64,000 nt of DNA, from positions 1 to 64,000 of the forward strand of contig CANMXJ010000014.1 in NCBI GenBank assembly GCA_947501805.1, written 5' to 3'. Of this stretch, positions 46,780-57,178 are shown in pieces. Position 1 is the stretch's first letter. Each line of letters starts with the position of its first letter. The notes below the pieces were generated by a model. That model worked only from the letters and a program-made list of their open reading frames with translations, searched no databases and was not told the DNA's origin. Origin of the DNA: an uncultured Sulfitobacter sp. Lineage in GTDB: Bacteria > Pseudomonadota > Alphaproteobacteria > Rhodobacterales > Rhodobacteraceae. The position numbers and the translations under genes were made by a program.

Positions 46780-48395
46780 GTGTCGCTCCTTAGCGCAAAC
46801 CGCTGCACTTTTCCGGTTGCCGTCTTGGGCAACGTGTCAATGAAGCGAATGTCGCGCGGATATTTGAACGGGGCGATAGTTGCTTTGACGTGATCTTGCA
46901 GTTCTTTGACAAGATCCGCATCTCCTTCAAAACCGTCTTTCAGAACGATATGCGCCTGCACAATTGACCCTCGCGCCTCGTCCGGCGCTGCAACAACGCC
47001 GCATTCACTTACCGCAGGATGACTCAGCAACGCCGCTTCAACTTCGGGGCCTGCGATATTGTATCCGGCAGAAATGATCATGTCATCGTTGCGGGCGGCA
47101 AAATGCAGATAGCCTGCGGCGTCCATGCTGAAACTGTCCCCGGTGATGTTCCAGCCGTTCTGGACGTAGACCTTCTGGCGCTTATCCGCCAGATACCGAC
47201 AGCCGGTCGGCCCGCGCACTGCCAGACGCCCGACCTCACCACGGGGCACTTCATTCCCGTCTGCGTCGATCACACGGGCTTCATATCCACTCACGGGTTT
47301 GCCGGTGCAGGCCGCCTTGTGATCATCAAACCGGTTCGACACGAAAATATGTAACATCTCGGTGGCACCAATACCGTCCAGCATCGGCTTGCCTGTCTTG
47401 GCCTGCCAGTCATGATATACAGGGGCCGGCAGTGTTTCGCCCGCACTGACCGCCGCACGCAAAGAAGACAGGTCTGCCCCCTCGTCCATGGCGTGCAACA
47501 TAGCGCGATAGGCGGTTGGCGCGGTAAAGCACACCGTCGCTTTGAATTTCTCGATGATCTCGATCATGTTCGGCGGGCTTGCGTTTTCCAACAGGGTGGC
47601 GGCCGCACCAAAACGAAGCGGAAAGATGGCCAAGCCGCCCAAGCCAAAGGTGAATGCCAAAGGCGGTGATCCGACAAAGACGTCCTCGGGCGTAACCTGC
47701 AAGACCTCTCGCGCATAGCCGTCCGCGATGATCAGCAGGTCGCGGTGAAAATGCATCGTCCCCTTGGGATCGCCGGTGGTGCCGGACGTGAAACCCAAAA
47801 GTGCCACATCATCCTGCGCCGTCTCCACCGCGTCAAACTGTACAGGTTTTTCCAAGGCAAGCCGGTCCAACTCTGCATCGTGGTTGCTGGTACCGTCAAA
47901 TCCAACCACCGTTTTGAGATACTTGGAAGTTTTGGCACAGGTTGTCATCTCGTCCATCAGACGGGTGTCACACAACGCATGGCTGATTTCTGCCTTGTCT
48001 ACAATTGCGCCCAATTCGCCCGCCCGCAGCATCGGCATGGTGTTAACCACCACCGCCCCCGCTTTAGTTGCAGCCAGCCAGCAGGCCACCATGGCAGGAT
48101 TGTTGGCAGAACGGATGAGCACGCGATTTCCCGGCTTCACCCCCAGATCTTCAACCAGCGCGCAGGCCAGCTTGTTTGTCCAGTCGCTCAGCTCCTTATA
48201 GGTCCGGCGGCGCCCATTACCGATCAGCGCAGTGCGATCGCCGAAACCTTTTTCAACCATTTTATCAGTAAGTTCGACGCCTACATTCAAGTGGTCCGGA
48301 TAGTCAAAACCTTCCAACAGTAAATCCGGCCACGTGTCGGGGTTCGGCAGATTATCCCGTGAAAACGTATCGACATGTGCTGATGGTCTGAGCAT
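46776..48395 (-). CDS. 2-Aminobenzoate-CoA ligase
   Basis: This 539-residue adenylate-forming ligase has [15 protein letters not shown] (P-loop), the A5 motif [21 protein letters not shown] and the lysine region [12 protein letters not shown]. The overall pattern (ADHVDTF-like start, [30 protein letters not shown]) is that of 2-aminobenzoate/benzoate-CoA ligases. The neighbours include the monooxygenase/reductase that acts on 2-aminobenzoyl-CoA, which supports anthranilate as substrate. Its start is next to the acyl-CoA dehydrogenase stop with no gap. Confidence 0.9.
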   Translation of the reverse strand: MLRPSAHVDTFSRDNLPNPDTWPDLLLEGFDYPDHLNVGVELTDKMVEKGFGDRTALIGNGRRRTYKELSDWTNKLACALVEDLGVKPGNRVLIRSANNPAMVACWLAATKAGAVVVNTMPMLRAGELGAIVDKAEISHALCDTRLMDEMTTCAKTSKYLKTVVGFDGTSNHDAELDRLALEKPVQFDAVETAQDDVALLGFTSGTTGDPKGTMHFHRDLLIIADGYAREVLQVTPEDVFVGSPPLAFTFGLGGLAIFPLRFGAAATLLENASPPNMIEIIEKFKATVCFTAPTAYRAMLHAMDEGADLSSLRAAVSAGETLPAPVYHDWQAKTGKPMLDGIGATEMLHIFVSNRFDDHKAACTGKPVSGYEARVIDADGNEVPRGEVGRLAVRGPTGCRYLADKRQKVYVQNGWNITGDSFSMDAAGYLHFAARNDDMIISAGYNIAGPEVEAALLSHPAVSECGVVAAPDEARGSIVQAHIVLKDGFEGDADLVKELQDHVKATIAPFKYPRDIRFIDTLPKTATGKVQRFALRSDT

Positions 48396-49544
48396 TTATC
48401 TTCCCCCCAGAGTCTGGCGCGCAATGACAACCCGCTGGACGTCCGACGCGCCTTCATAGATGCGCAATGCGCGAATTTCGCGGTACAGGCTTTCCACCAT
48501 CTGCCCGTGGCGCACACCGTCACCGCCATGCAGTTGCACCGCTTTGTCGATCACCATCTGCGCGTGATCCGTGGCGAACAGCTTGGCCATTGCCGCCTCG
48601 CGGGTCACCCGCGCCGCGCCGCTGTCCTTGGCCCAGGCCGCGCGGTACACCAGCAAGGCGGAGGCATCAACATCCACGGCCATGTCCGCGATATGCCCCT
48701 GCACCATCTGCAAATCCGACAAGGGTGCGCCCTGCACCTTGCGCGAGGTTACGCGGTCTATCGCCTCGTCCAGCGCACGGCGGGCAAAGCCCAGAGCCGC
48801 GGCTGCAACCGTAGAGCGGAATACATCCAACACCGACATGGCAATGCCAAACCCACGCCCTCTTTCACCAAGCAAGGCTGATCCCGGCACTTTCACCCCG
48901 TCAAAATGCAATGTCGCCAGAGGATGCGGCGCGATGGTTTCGAGCCGCTCTTCAACCTTCAGGCCCGGTGTGTTGGCGGGTACAACAAAAGCGGACAAAC
49001 CTTTGGCCCCAGGCGCTTCTTCGGTACGGGCAAATACGGTGTAAACGTCCGCAATCCCGCCATTGGAAATCCAGGTCTTGCGCCCGTCCAGCACGAAACC
49101 GTTGCCGTCCATTGTCGCCGTCATAGTAGAACTTGCCACATCCGACCCCGACTGCGGTTCCGTCAACGCAAAAGCGGAAATCGCCGTCCCTGTGCGCGTC
49201 TTGGGTAGCCACTCGGCCTGTTGTTCGGGCGTACCGAATAGCGATATCGCCCCCGTCCCTAACCCCTGCATGGCAAAAGCAAAATCAGCCAGACCGTCAT
49301 GGCGCGCCAAAGTCTCGCGGATCAGGCAAAGGGAGCGCACATCAAGGCTCTCTCCCTCCATCGCACCGGAATGGCGCAACCAGCCGCCCTCTCCCAGCAT
49401 TGCCACCAACGCGCGGCATGCAGCATCGGTGTCATTATGGTCGACATCTGCCAGTTTGTCCGCCGCCCAGACATCAAGCGCATCCGCCAGTTCGCGATGC
49501 CGTTCTTCAAAAAACGGCCACGTCAGGAAACTCCGATCAGACAT
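48396..49544 (-). CDS. Acyl-CoA dehydrogenase
   Basis: This 382-residue FAD enzyme has the family signatures [11 protein letters not shown] (about 128-138), WISNGG (around 160-165) and the C-terminal [15 protein letters not shown], where Glu364 is the likely base. The [11 protein letters not shown] stretch is also conserved. It introduces an alpha-beta double bond into an acyl-CoA. Placed between the enoyl-CoA hydratase and the aminobenzoate ligase, it probably acts on the ring-cleaved or reduced product of the aminobenzoyl-CoA pathway, though the substrate is not shown. Confidence 0.9.
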   Translation of the reverse strand: MSDRSFLTWPFFEERHRELADALDVWAADKLADVDHNDTDAACRALVAMLGEGGWLRHSGAMEGESLDVRSLCLIRETLARHDGLADFAFAMQGLGTGAISLFGTPEQQAEWLPKTRTGTAISAFALTEPQSGSDVASSTMTATMDGNGFVLDGRKTWISNGGIADVYTVFARTEEAPGAKGLSAFVVPANTPGLKVEERLETIAPHPLATLHFDGVKVPGSALLGERGRGFGIAMSVLDVFRSTVAAAALGFARRALDEAIDRVTSRKVQGAPLSDLQMVQGHIADMAVDVDASALLVYRAAWAKDSGAARVTREAAMAKLFATDHAQMVIDKAVQLHGGDGVRHGQMVESLYREIRALRIYEGASDVQRVVIARQTLGGR

Positions 49545-49609
49545 GAAGCACCTCCCCTAAATTCCAAATGGTTCCAAATCCCCGCCGGAGGCTCCCCCCT
49601 CCAGCATCT

Positions 49610-50410
49610 TCAATTGCCCTCAAAAACCGGACGTTCCTTTGCAACAAACGCGTTATAGGCCCGCTCGAAATCACCCGTCTGCATGCAAATCGCCTGCGCC
49701 TGTGCTTCGGCTTCAATCGCCTGTTCGATCGACATGCACCATTCCTGCGCCAACATCGTCTTGGTCATCATATGTGCAAAATTTGGCCCCGCCTGAATCT
49801 GTTTTGCCAGTTTCAGTGCATCCGCATCCAACTCCCCTGACGACACCAGCCGGTTGAAAAAACCCCAACGCTCTCCCTCGTCGCCCGACATGGAGCGTCC
49901 GGTATACAGCAATTCGGCAGCGCGCGTTTGTCCGATGATGCGCGGCAGGATCGCGCAAGCCCCCATGTCGCAGCCCGCAAGTCCGACGCGGGTGAACAGG
50001 AACGCAGTTTTTGCCTCAGGTGTTGCAATCCGCAGATCAGAGGCCATGGCGATAATCGCGCCAGCCCCCACACAGATCCCATCCACAGCGGCAATTACAG
50101 GCTTGCCGCAATTCACGATCGCCTTGACCAGATCGCCGGTCATACGTGTAAAGCGCAGCAGTTCCTTCATGTTCATTTTGGTCAAAGGTCCAATGATATC
50201 ATGAACATCTCCGCCGGAGCTAAAGTTACCCCCGTTGGACGCAAAAACAACCACGTCAACGTCATCCGCATAAACCAGATCCCGGAACCAGTCGCGCAAC
50301 TCTGCGTAGCTCTCGAACGTCAGCGGGTTCTTGCGCTCCGGGCGGTCCAGCCGCACGGTGGCGATGCCATCCTCGATATCACATAGAAAATGTTTCACAT
50401 CACTGCGCAT
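49610..50410 (-). CDS. Enoyl-CoA hydratase/isomerase family protein
   Basis: The ATG at 50410 ([23 protein letters not shown]) fits the family; the earlier open frame is Pro/Lys-rich and not conserved in type. The 266-residue crotonase has oxyanion-hole elements [16 protein letters not shown] (about 57-72) and [21 protein letters not shown] (about 107-127). It hydrates or rearranges an enoyl-CoA. The start overlaps the MarR stop by 11 bases and precedes the dehydrogenase by 65. It is likely a beta-oxidation-like step of the anthranilate-CoA route. Confidence 0.91.
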   Translation of the reverse strand: MRSDVKHFLCDIEDGIATVRLDRPERKNPLTFESYAELRDWFRDLVYADDVDVVVFASNGGNFSSGGDVHDIIGPLTKMNMKELLRFTRMTGDLVKAIVNCGKPVIAAVDGICVGAGAIIAMASDLRIATPEAKTAFLFTRVGLAGCDMGACAILPRIIGQTRAAELLYTGRSMSGDEGERWGFFNRLVSSGELDADALKLAKQIQAGPNFAHMMTKTMLAQEWCMSIEQAIEAEAQAQAICMQTGDFERAYNAFVAKERPVFEGN

Positions 50411-50876
50411 GGGCGTCTTCCTTTTCTGAGGTTTGGTTTTGGGCTTCGGTGGCGGCCGCAAAGGCGTGCAGCCGTGCGGCCATTGCACGGGCATCCTCGG
50501 CACTCACACCACTTAGCATTTGATTGATCCAGTCTTCATGCGCGCGGGCTTGTGATGCGAACTCGGTCTGTCCAGCAGCGGTGAGCCGCAACACGGTGGC
50601 GCGCCTGTCGCCCGGTACCGCCACACGTTCCACCAGACCCTCATCGCTGAGCCGGTCTGCGATCCCCGTGACATTGCCGTTGGACACCCGCAACACCCCG
50701 GACAAGCGGCTCATTTTCAGCCCCTCGGGGTGGCGGGACAAGGCGGACATCACATCAAAGCGGGGCAGCGTTGTGTTGTGTTCGCGCCGCAATTTGTCAC
50801 GCACTTCATATTCGATACCGCGCACGACCTTCAGCAGCCGCAGCCACAGACGCACACGGTCTTTCGCGGCTGTCAT
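50400..50876 (-). CDS. MarR family regulator of the aminobenzoate operon
   Basis: This 158-residue winged-helix regulator has the MarR core: [41 protein letters not shown] for the recognition helix and the wing [18 protein letters not shown]. It is embedded in the operon (4-base overlap with the SDR gene, 11-base with the hydratase gene), so it is co-made with the enzymes and is the obvious candidate for feedback control. MarR proteins next to aromatic-CoA genes usually respond to the aryl-CoA ester; this is inference here. Confidence 0.92.
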   Translation of the reverse strand: MTAAKDRVRLWLRLLKVVRGIEYEVRDKLRREHNTTLPRFDVMSALSRHPEGLKMSRLSGVLRVSNGNVTGIADRLSDEGLVERVAVPGDRRATVLRLTAAGQTEFASQARAHEDWINQMLSGVSAEDARAMAARLHAFAAATEAQNQTSEKEDAHAQ

Positions 50877-51592
50877 ATCTCTCCGCCGGAGACCACCAGA
50901 TCATGTCCGTTGATCATCGACGCCTCTGGAGAGGCCAGAAAACGCACCGCCGCAACCACTTCGTCGCAGGTGATCATCCGGCGCATCGGGTTATTGGAGA
51001 CAAGCATTTTTTCGGCCTTCTCACGATCAATATCCATCATTTTCATGACGTTACGCACCGCACCATCAGCCATTGCCGTGTCCACAAAACCGGGGCACAC
51101 GGCATTGCAGGTGATCCCGCTTTTCGCCACTTCAATGGCAAGCGAGCGCACCAGCCCCAGCACGCCATGTTTTGCCGCCGCATAGGCCGCAAGGTTCGCC
51201 CCCCCCTTGAGACTGGCGATCGAGGCCATGGCAATCAGCCGCCCACCCGCCGGCATCTCCGCCAGTGCGGCACGAAATGTCAGGAAAACACCCGTCATAT
51301 TCACCGCCAACGTGTCGTTCCAGACATCAAGCGGCATCTTTGCCACCGGCATCGCATGACCCGAACCCGCGTTTGCGACAACCACGTCATAGGGCCGGTC
51401 AAACAGTGTCTTGACGGAAGCTTCGTCGGTAACATCGACGGTCAGGCAGCGCATGTCACCACCCGCGTTGGTTTCCTCCAGCGCATCCATCCGGCGCCCT
51501 GCAATCGTCACGCTGTCGCCTTGAGCGGCAAAGTCACGGGCTACAGCCTGTCCGATGCCGGACCCGCCGCCTGTGATTAGAACCTGTCTCAT
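50873..51592 (-). CDS. SDR family NAD(P)-dependent oxidoreductase
   Basis: The 239-residue short-chain dehydrogenase has TGGGSGIG at about 7-14, NAG at 74-76 and the catalytic Ser124/127, Tyr137 and Lys141 (YAAAK). It overlaps the neighbouring genes by four bases on each side. In this pathway it could oxidise a 3-hydroxyacyl-CoA-type intermediate, taking the place of a beta-oxidation dehydrogenase. The substrate cannot be assigned from sequence. Confidence 0.93.
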   Translation of the reverse strand: MRQVLITGGGSGIGQAVARDFAAQGDSVTIAGRRMDALEETNAGGDMRCLTVDVTDEASVKTLFDRPYDVVVANAGSGHAMPVAKMPLDVWNDTLAVNMTGVFLTFRAALAEMPAGGRLIAMASIASLKGGANLAAYAAAKHGVLGLVRSLAIEVAKSGITCNAVCPGFVDTAMADGAVRNVMKMMDIDREKAEKMLVSNNPMRRMITCDEVVAAVRFLASPEASMINGHDLVVSGGEI

Positions 51593-53880
51593 ACCCGCTC
51601 CATTTCCGCGGCTTTATCCGCCAGTCGCCACATCTGATCGCGGCCCGCCTCGTAGGGCAAGGGCCAATGCGCATGGCGGTCGCCAATGGCGGCCCCTTCG
51701 CGCAGGGTCCAATAGGGATCGGTCAAATGCGGACGACCGATACAAACCAGATCGGCACGCCCCGCCATCAGGATCGAATTGACGTGATCCGCCTCATAGA
51801 TGTTGCCCACCGCCATTGTCTTGATCCCGCCTTCATTGCGGATGCGGTCCGAAAACGGTGTCTGGAACATGCGGCCATAGACCGGCTTGCCTTGGGTCGA
51901 GGTCTGTCCGGCAGAAACGTCGATGATGTCGGCCCCTGCCGCTTCGAACATCTGCGCTATCAGCACCGCTTCTTCCGGTGTCACACCATCATCGCCTGAC
52001 CAGTCATTTGCCGAAATGCGCACTGACATGGGTTTGCCTTGGGGCCAGACCGCGCGCATCGCTTTGAACACCTCCAAAGGATAGCGCATCCGGTTTTCCA
52101 GACTGCCGCCAAATTCATCCGTGCGGGTGTTGGAAAGCGGAGAAATAAACGACGAGATGAAATAGCCATGCGCCGCATGTAATTCGATCATGTCAAAGCC
52201 TGCACGATCCGCCATTTGCGCCGCCGATACAAACTGGTCGCGGATGCGATCCATGTCGTCTTTGCTGGCCTCGGCAGGTGCTGCGTTTTCATCCGACCAC
52301 GGAATTGCGGATGCGGAGAACAGCGGCCAGTTGCCATCCTTCAACGGCTTGTCCATGCCTTCCCAACCCAGATTGGTTGACCCCTTGCGCCCCGCATGCC
52401 CGATCTGGCAGCAGATTTTGGCCTCTGTTTCGGCATGCACAAAATCGGTCAGCCGTTTCCACGCCGCCTCGTGTTCGGGGGCATAAAGCCCCGGACAGCC
52501 CGGCGTGATCCGACCATCATCCGCCACGCAGGTCATTTCAGTATAGACCATGCCTGCCCCCCCTTTGGCCCGCTCCCCGTAGTGGATCAGGTGCCAGTCA
52601 GTTGGAGCGCCATCAACAGCCTTGTATTGCGCCATGGGCGACACAACGATGCGGTTTGCAAGCTTCATATCACGCAGCTGGAACGGCGCGAACATCGGCG
52701 CGCGCACAGGTCCGTTTGCCCCCGCGCCCGCCTGTTCCATGAACCACTTTTCCGCCCCATCAAGCCATTTGGGATCGCGTTCGCGCAGGTTTTCGTGGCT
52801 GATCCGTTGCGAGCGAGTCAGCATGGAGTAGTTCAACTGTACCGGATCGAGGTCCAGATACCGTTCCACGTCCTCGAACCATTCCAGAGAGTTGCGCGCC
52901 GCCGATTGCAGGCGCAGCACTTCCAGACGTCGCGCGTCCTCGTATTTTTCGAAGGCCCGTTTGATGTCTTTTTCGGCGTAAACGTGATCGGCCAGCGAAA
53001 TCGCGGATTCCATCGCCAGCTTGGACCCTGACCCGATCGAGAAATGCGCAGTTGCCGCCGCATCACCCAACAGCACGACATTCTCGTGGTGCCACTTTTC
53101 ACACAGCACCCGCGGGAACCGTATCCACGCCGAACCACGGATGTGGTTGGCATTGGTCATCAGCGCATGGCCGTCCAGATGGTCCTTGAACACCTCTTCG
53201 CAGATGGCAATTGTTTCCTGCTGGGTCAGATCACCAAAGCCGTAGTTGTCAAAGGTCTGCTGGGAACATTCCACGATGAAAGTCGCGGTGTTGTCGTCAA
53301 ACTGGTAGGCGTGCACCCACAGCCACCCCTTGTCGGTTTTTTCAAAGATGAAGGTAAAGGCATCATCGAATTTCTGGTGTGTGCCCAACCAGATGAACTG
53401 GCATTTGCGCACGTCGATATCGGGTTGGAAGGTGTCCTGAAACTCAAGTCGCGTCTTGGAATTCAGCCCGTCACAGGCCACAACCAGATCATAGTCATCC
53501 ATATAGGTCGAGGCCGCTGCCACTTCGGTTTCGAATTGCAGATCAACGCCCAGTTCGATGGCACGCGCCTGCAGGACTTCCAGCAGCTTTTTACGCCCGA
53601 TGCCGCAGAAACCATGCCCCGAACTGACGGTTTTCTGCCCTTTGTAGATCAGGGCCATGTCATCCCAATAGGCGAAATTCTTGCGGATTTCAGCGGCGGA
53701 AACAGGGTCGTTTTCCTGCAAGTTGTCCAGCGTTTCATCCGACAGAACCACGCCCCAGCCAAAGGTATCGTCCGGCTTGTTCCGCTCCAGAACCGTCACT
53801 TCGGCACTTGGATCGCGCAACTTCATCGAGATGCCAAAGTAAAGACCTGCCGGCCCCCCGCCCAAACAGATTGCACGCAT
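51589..53880 (-). CDS. 2-Aminobenzoyl-CoA (or salicylyl-CoA) monooxygenase/reductase fusion
   Basis: This 763-residue protein joins two flavoenzymes. Residues 1-395 form an FAD monooxygenase with [12 protein letters not shown] (about 5-16), CDGLNSKTR and [14 protein letters not shown]. Residues about 396-763 form an old-yellow-enzyme barrel with [28 protein letters not shown] and [19 protein letters not shown]. The arrangement matches 2-aminobenzoyl-CoA monooxygenase/reductase of Azoarcus and salicylyl-CoA 5-hydroxylase. It hydroxylates and then reduces the CoA-activated ring without classical ring cleavage. The neighbouring 2-aminobenzoate-CoA ligase and kynA point to anthranilate. It is the first gene of the operon. 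Confidence 0.9.
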   Translation of the reverse strand: MRAICLGGGPAGLYFGISMKLRDPSAEVTVLERNKPDDTFGWGVVLSDETLDNLQENDPVSAAEIRKNFAYWDDMALIYKGQKTVSSGHGFCGIGRKKLLEVLQARAIELGVDLQFETEVAAASTYMDDYDLVVACDGLNSKTRLEFQDTFQPDIDVRKCQFIWLGTHQKFDDAFTFIFEKTDKGWLWVHAYQFDDNTATFIVECSQQTFDNYGFGDLTQQETIAICEEVFKDHLDGHALMTNANHIRGSAWIRFPRVLCEKWHHENVVLLGDAAATAHFSIGSGSKLAMESAISLADHVYAEKDIKRAFEKYEDARRLEVLRLQSAARNSLEWFEDVERYLDLDPVQLNYSMLTRSQRISHENLRERDPKWLDGAEKWFMEQAGAGANGPVRAPMFAPFQLRDMKLANRIVVSPMAQYKAVDGAPTDWHLIHYGERAKGGAGMVYTEMTCVADDGRITPGCPGLYAPEHEAAWKRLTDFVHAETEAKICCQIGHAGRKGSTNLGWEGMDKPLKDGNWPLFSASAIPWSDENAAPAEASKDDMDRIRDQFVSAAQMADRAGFDMIELHAAHGYFISSFISPLSNTRTDEFGGSLENRMRYPLEVFKAMRAVWPQGKPMSVRISANDWSGDDGVTPEEAVLIAQMFEAAGADIIDVSAGQTSTQGKPVYGRMFQTPFSDRIRNEGGIKTMAVGNIYEADHVNSILMAGRADLVCIGRPHLTDPYWTLREGAAIGDRHAHWPLPYEAGRDQMWRLADKAAEMERV

Positions 53881-54106
53881 ATCGCATTCCCCAAATCAGA
53901 TGTGTTGAAAGCAGGCTATGCGCAAAGCCATTATCCTTCAAGTAAAAATATTTTATATCTAAAGCAATAATTCTAATTCCCGCCGGATGCGCCCTACCGC
54001 CGAAATGTGTCACGACGTTGACACCGATTGCCAAACTGCTTAACACATTAAGTAATTTCCGGGCTTGGCCCACAGGCTACATTAAGACTTTGTGAAAGGG
54101 GCAAAG
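53881..54106. promoter_or_regulatory. AT-rich divergent promoter region of the aminobenzoate operon and the decarboxylase
   Basis: The central 53940-53980 stretch is far more AT-rich than its surroundings and contains AAAATATTTT (53945-53954), a perfect 10-bp palindrome in a loose dyad reaching from about 53937 to 53963. This is a plausible site for the MarR-family repressor encoded in the operon, and serves both directions. No binding motif is known to me. Confidence 0.4.
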
Positions 54107-55519
54107 ATGGATTGGGAAGAGTTCCGCAAACGCGGCAGTGACGCGGCGCATTGGGCCGCAGATTACCACGCAACCCTGCGTGATCGTCCCGTACGCGCAC
54201 AGACCAAACCCGGTGATATCATGGCCCAATTGCCAGCACGGGCTCCTGATACCGCTGAATCCATCGACGACATCCTGAACGATCTTGAACACACGATCAT
54301 GCCCGGCATGACCCATTGGCAACATCCGCGCTTCTTTGCGTATTTCCCCGCCAATGCCGCGCCGGTATCGGTGCTGGCCGAAAGCTATGTCACTGCAATC
54401 GCCGCGCAATGCATGTTATGGCAAACCTCGCCCGCCGCCACCGAACTTGAGACACGCACCTGCGACTGGATGCGTCAGGCCGTTGGTCTGCCCGAAGGAT
54501 TTGCAGGCGTTATTCAGGACAGCGCCAGCACAGCGACCTTATGCGCCGTGCTGAGTATGCGCGAGCGGACCCTGGATTGGGCAGCCAACCGTGACGGGCT
54601 TGCCGGCCAGCCACGGTTGAGGGTTTATTGCAGCGCCGAAGTGCATACCTCGATTGACCGTGCGATCTGGATTTCGGGCATTGGCGAGGCAAACCTTGTG
54701 CGCATCCCCTCGGGCGGGCCAACCCGCAGCATGGATGCGACTGCATTGCAAAATGCAATCAGTGAAGATCGTGCAGCAGGTTTTTTACCCGCAGGGATCA
54801 TTACCTGCATTGGCAGCACCGGTGCGGGTGCAACGGATGATATGACAGCAATCATGGATGTCGCCGAAGCCGAAGGCCTGTATACCCATGTCGATGCGGC
54901 CTGGGCCGGTGCCGCGATGATCTGCCCCGAATACCAACATATCTGGCAGGGCGTGGAACGCGCGGATTCTGTTGTGCTCAACCCGCACAAATGGCTGGGC
55001 GCGCAGTTTGATTGCACCACACATTTCCTGAAAGATCCCGAAACATTGGTGAAAACGCTGGCAATCCAGCCCGAGTATCTGAAAACGCACGGTGCGGACG
55101 GGATCATCAACTATTCTGAATGGTCCGTGCCTCTGGGACGCCGGTTTCGTGCGTTGAAACTTTGGTTTCTTCTGCGTGCACACGGTCTGGACGGGCTGCG
55201 CGAAATGATCCGCAATCACGTGACATGGGCAGAACAGCTGGCCAAACGGTTGGGCAAGACGGAAGGTTTTGAAATCGTCTCGGAGCCGATGCTGTCACTG
55301 TTTACGTTCCGAATCTTGCCAAAGGATGACACCAACAGCGATGTGCTGAACCAGAAACTGGTGAATGTAATCAATGACGACGGGCGGATTTATCTGACAC
55401 AAACCCGCGTGGACGGCGCGCTGGTGATCCGTTTTCAGGCGGGCGCGTGGACCTGTACCGCTGAAGACGTCGATGATGCCTATGATGTGATCACCGAATT
55501 GGCAGGCAAGATCATCTAG
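54107..55519 (+). CDS. Pyridoxal-dependent aromatic amino acid decarboxylase
   Basis: The ATG at 54107 (MDWEEFRKRG) has AAGGGG upstream; a GTG five codons earlier is less likely. The 470-residue group II PLP decarboxylase has the lysine aldimine at Lys295 (LNPHKWLGAQFDCT), Asp263 in HVDAAWAG, His180 (SAEVHTSIDRA) and the N-terminal WQHPRFFAYFPANAA typical of tryptophan/tyrosine/DOPA decarboxylases. It would convert an aromatic amino acid to its amine. It diverges from the operon with kynA, so tryptophan is a plausible shared substrate, but that is positional. It ends four bases into the next gene's stop. Confidence 0.92.
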   Translation: MDWEEFRKRGSDAAHWAADYHATLRDRPVRAQTKPGDIMAQLPARAPDTAESIDDILNDLEHTIMPGMTHWQHPRFFAYFPANAAPVSVLAESYVTAIAAQCMLWQTSPAATELETRTCDWMRQAVGLPEGFAGVIQDSASTATLCAVLSMRERTLDWAANRDGLAGQPRLRVYCSAEVHTSIDRAIWISGIGEANLVRIPSGGPTRSMDATALQNAISEDRAAGFLPAGIITCIGSTGAGATDDMTAIMDVAEAEGLYTHVDAAWAGAAMICPEYQHIWQGVERADSVVLNPHKWLGAQFDCTTHFLKDPETLVKTLAIQPEYLKTHGADGIINYSEWSVPLGRRFRALKLWFLLRAHGLDGLREMIRNHVTWAEQLAKRLGKTEGFEIVSEPMLSLFTFRILPKDDTNSDVLNQKLVNVINDDGRIYLTQTRVDGALVIRFQAGAWTCTAEDVDDAYDVITELAGKII

Positions 55520-56391
55520 GGCGAGATCAGCGTCACACCGGGGAGGCGCTGAACAACTGCCACGTCCTCATCATAGAGATCGGTCAATTCGTCCACGAGT
55601 TCCTCGGTCCAGCCGGGCATGTCGAGTTCTTCTTCGATCTCGTCTTCAAGGGCAAACTTGTCCAGAAACGCGGCAATCACGCGCCGTTTCTGGATTTCGG
55701 TCATTTCCTGATGCGAATGCATGTAACTGCGCAGCCGTTCCATGCCCTCTTTGCTCATGATCGTCGCAAGCAGGTCAAAGCCGCCAATAATCTTTTCGTT
55801 AAGCTCGATACCGGCCATTTCACGGATGATCTGCGACCAGATTACCGGCGTATCCTCGTTGCACCAGACTGTGATCGGAATGCGCGGCGCGGCTTCGCGG
55901 ATGCCGGCAATGGTATCGGACCACCGGATATCCTGCGGTCTGCGCCCGTCCCAGAATGCATCCTCCGAATTGTCGATGGATTTGTCATAGAGAATCGGAA
56001 TGAGCGTTGCGGGGTTGCGCATACCCAGAAAGATTTCCAATTCGTCATCCGGAAACAGCGCCGCCATATGCGCCATTCTTTCGGGTGCTGCCGGATAAAG
56101 AACTCCGCGCTGGATCGCCGTACCGGCAGTGCGAAAGAAATTGGCATCCGACAGGATCATCCGGTCCGCAGGCTGGTCATCCAGCATCACGTCCAACAAA
56201 ACCTCGCGCGCTTGCGCGGAGGCCGGTGTTTTGCGCATCGCATTCAATGTGTCACGTAGAATGCCCCGATAACTGTTCGGCCCCGGCACAATAATGCCGC
56301 GCTGCGAAAACGCGTCCTTGTTGCGCAGGACCGATTTGATCAGGCGTTCCTGCTCTGTGTAGTGGGCACCGGTGTGCAAAACGAGCTGCAT
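55516..56391 (-). CDS. Sulfotransferase-like protein of unknown function
   Basis: The start at 56391 (MQLVLHTGAHYTEQERLIKSV) gives about 291 residues; the earlier open frame has no ribosome site. The opening LHTGAHYTEQE resembles the LHxGxHKTGTT P-loop of sulfotransferase-like proteins but lacks the conserved Lys and Thr, so PAPS binding is doubtful. Later sequence (FLGMRNPATLIPILYDKS) looks like the LRNP region of the same fold. The C-terminus is acidic (EDEIEEELDMPGW). I take it as a degenerate relative with unknown role. It lies between the decarboxylase and the tRNA gene. Confidence 0.6.
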   Translation of the reverse strand: MQLVLHTGAHYTEQERLIKSVLRNKDAFSQRGIIVPGPNSYRGILRDTLNAMRKTPASAQAREVLLDVMLDDQPADRMILSDANFFRTAGTAIQRGVLYPAAPERMAHMAALFPDDELEIFLGMRNPATLIPILYDKSIDNSEDAFWDGRRPQDIRWSDTIAGIREAAPRIPITVWCNEDTPVIWSQIIREMAGIELNEKIIGGFDLLATIMSKEGMERLRSYMHSHQEMTEIQKRRVIAAFLDKFALEDEIEEELDMPGWTEELVDELTDLYDEDVAVVQRLPGVTLISP

Positions 56392-56613
56392 GGGGTCTAC
56401 TCGATAGATGGTTGGATGGGAGTTGGGATACAGGGTCCGGCCGCCCGTGTAAAATGGCAAAAACCGGATTGAAAGCAACCTACGGATGCCATGTTAAAAA
56501 TGATGCAAAATCTGTGTTGAGAATGCTTGCATCCCGAAACGGCATCTACTAAAGAACGCCCACACCGCGCAGGATTTACCAGCCTGACGGTGCAAGCCGT
56601 CGCAAGACGCTTG

Positions 56614-56689
56614 GCCCCTATAGCTCAGCTGGTAGAGCAATTGATTTGTAATCAATAGGTCCGCGGTTCGAGTCCGTGTGGGGGCACCA
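56614..56689 (+). tRNA. tRNA-Thr (anticodon UGU)
   Basis: The full cloverleaf is seen: acceptor GCCCCTA/TGGGGGC with one G-T pair, D-arm GCTC...GAGC, anticodon stem ATTGA/TCAAT around TTTGTAA (anticodon TGT), T-arm with TTCGAGT, and CCA encoded. The last 17 bases of the gene are the left part of an attachment site (see below), so the integrated element leaves the tRNA intact. Confidence 0.97.
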
Positions 56690-56691
56690 TT
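56673..56691 (+). repeat. Left attachment site (attL, in tRNA-Thr)
   Basis: TCCGTGTGGGGGCACCATT covers the end of the T-arm, acceptor stem, CCA and two bases past the tRNA gene. It is identical to 61455-61473. The first mismatch lies just outside on either side. Confidence 0.92.
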
Positions 56692-56838
56692 TAAAATAAA
56701 TTTATAAATACATTTCAGATGTTTAGGTCGCAGGCTGAAATGATGGACCACCTTACAGCCCACCCTTATATAAAACTTTCAATGCTTGACACATCGTGAT
56801 GCCTCCAGTCTATCGTTGAAACGTCGGAGGGATTTTTG

Positions 56839-57168
56839 ATGCGTAGAATATTTTTGTTGTTTGTTTGCGTATTTCTGGGAAATATCGCTTTTGCACAGAA
56901 TGGTCTCGTGCTTGTAGACCCATCTAGCGGTAAATACTTAGGAAACCTGAATTCAAATCCATACGACCCAAACAGCGTTTCGAATCCTTATGGGCGTTAT
57001 GGGAGTACTTATAGCTCCGACAGCATCAACAACCCCTACGGAAAATATGGTAGTCCTTATAGTAACAGTAGCCCGACCAATCCATACGCCAATCAAGCAC
57101 CAGTAATTGTTCAGCCGTATGGAAACCAAAACAGCCTTGGAAGTTTTGGTTCGTCAGTTTGGGATTGA
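56839..57168 (+). CDS. Small secreted protein with Asn-Pro-Tyr-Gly repeats
   Basis: GGAGG lies eight bases before the ATG at 56839. The 109-residue product has a Sec signal peptide (MRRIFLLFVCVFLGNIAFAQ, cut after residue 20) and a mature part rich in Asn, Pro, Tyr, Ser and Gly. Three imperfect repeats run SNPYGRYGSTYSSDS, NNPYGKYGSPYSNSS and TNPYANQ, preceded by a partial NPYDPNSV. No Cys, so any structure is not disulfide-based. Similar short NPYG-repeat exported proteins occur in proteobacteria without known role. It is the only plus-strand gene in the island and more AT-rich than its neighbours, so it is probably cargo. Confidence 0.75.
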   Translation: MRRIFLLFVCVFLGNIAFAQNGLVLVDPSSGKYLGNLNSNPYDPNSVSNPYGRYGSTYSSDSINNPYGKYGSPYSNSSPTNPYANQAPVIVQPYGNQNSLGSFGSSVWD

Positions 57169-57178
57169 TGCAAAGTGA

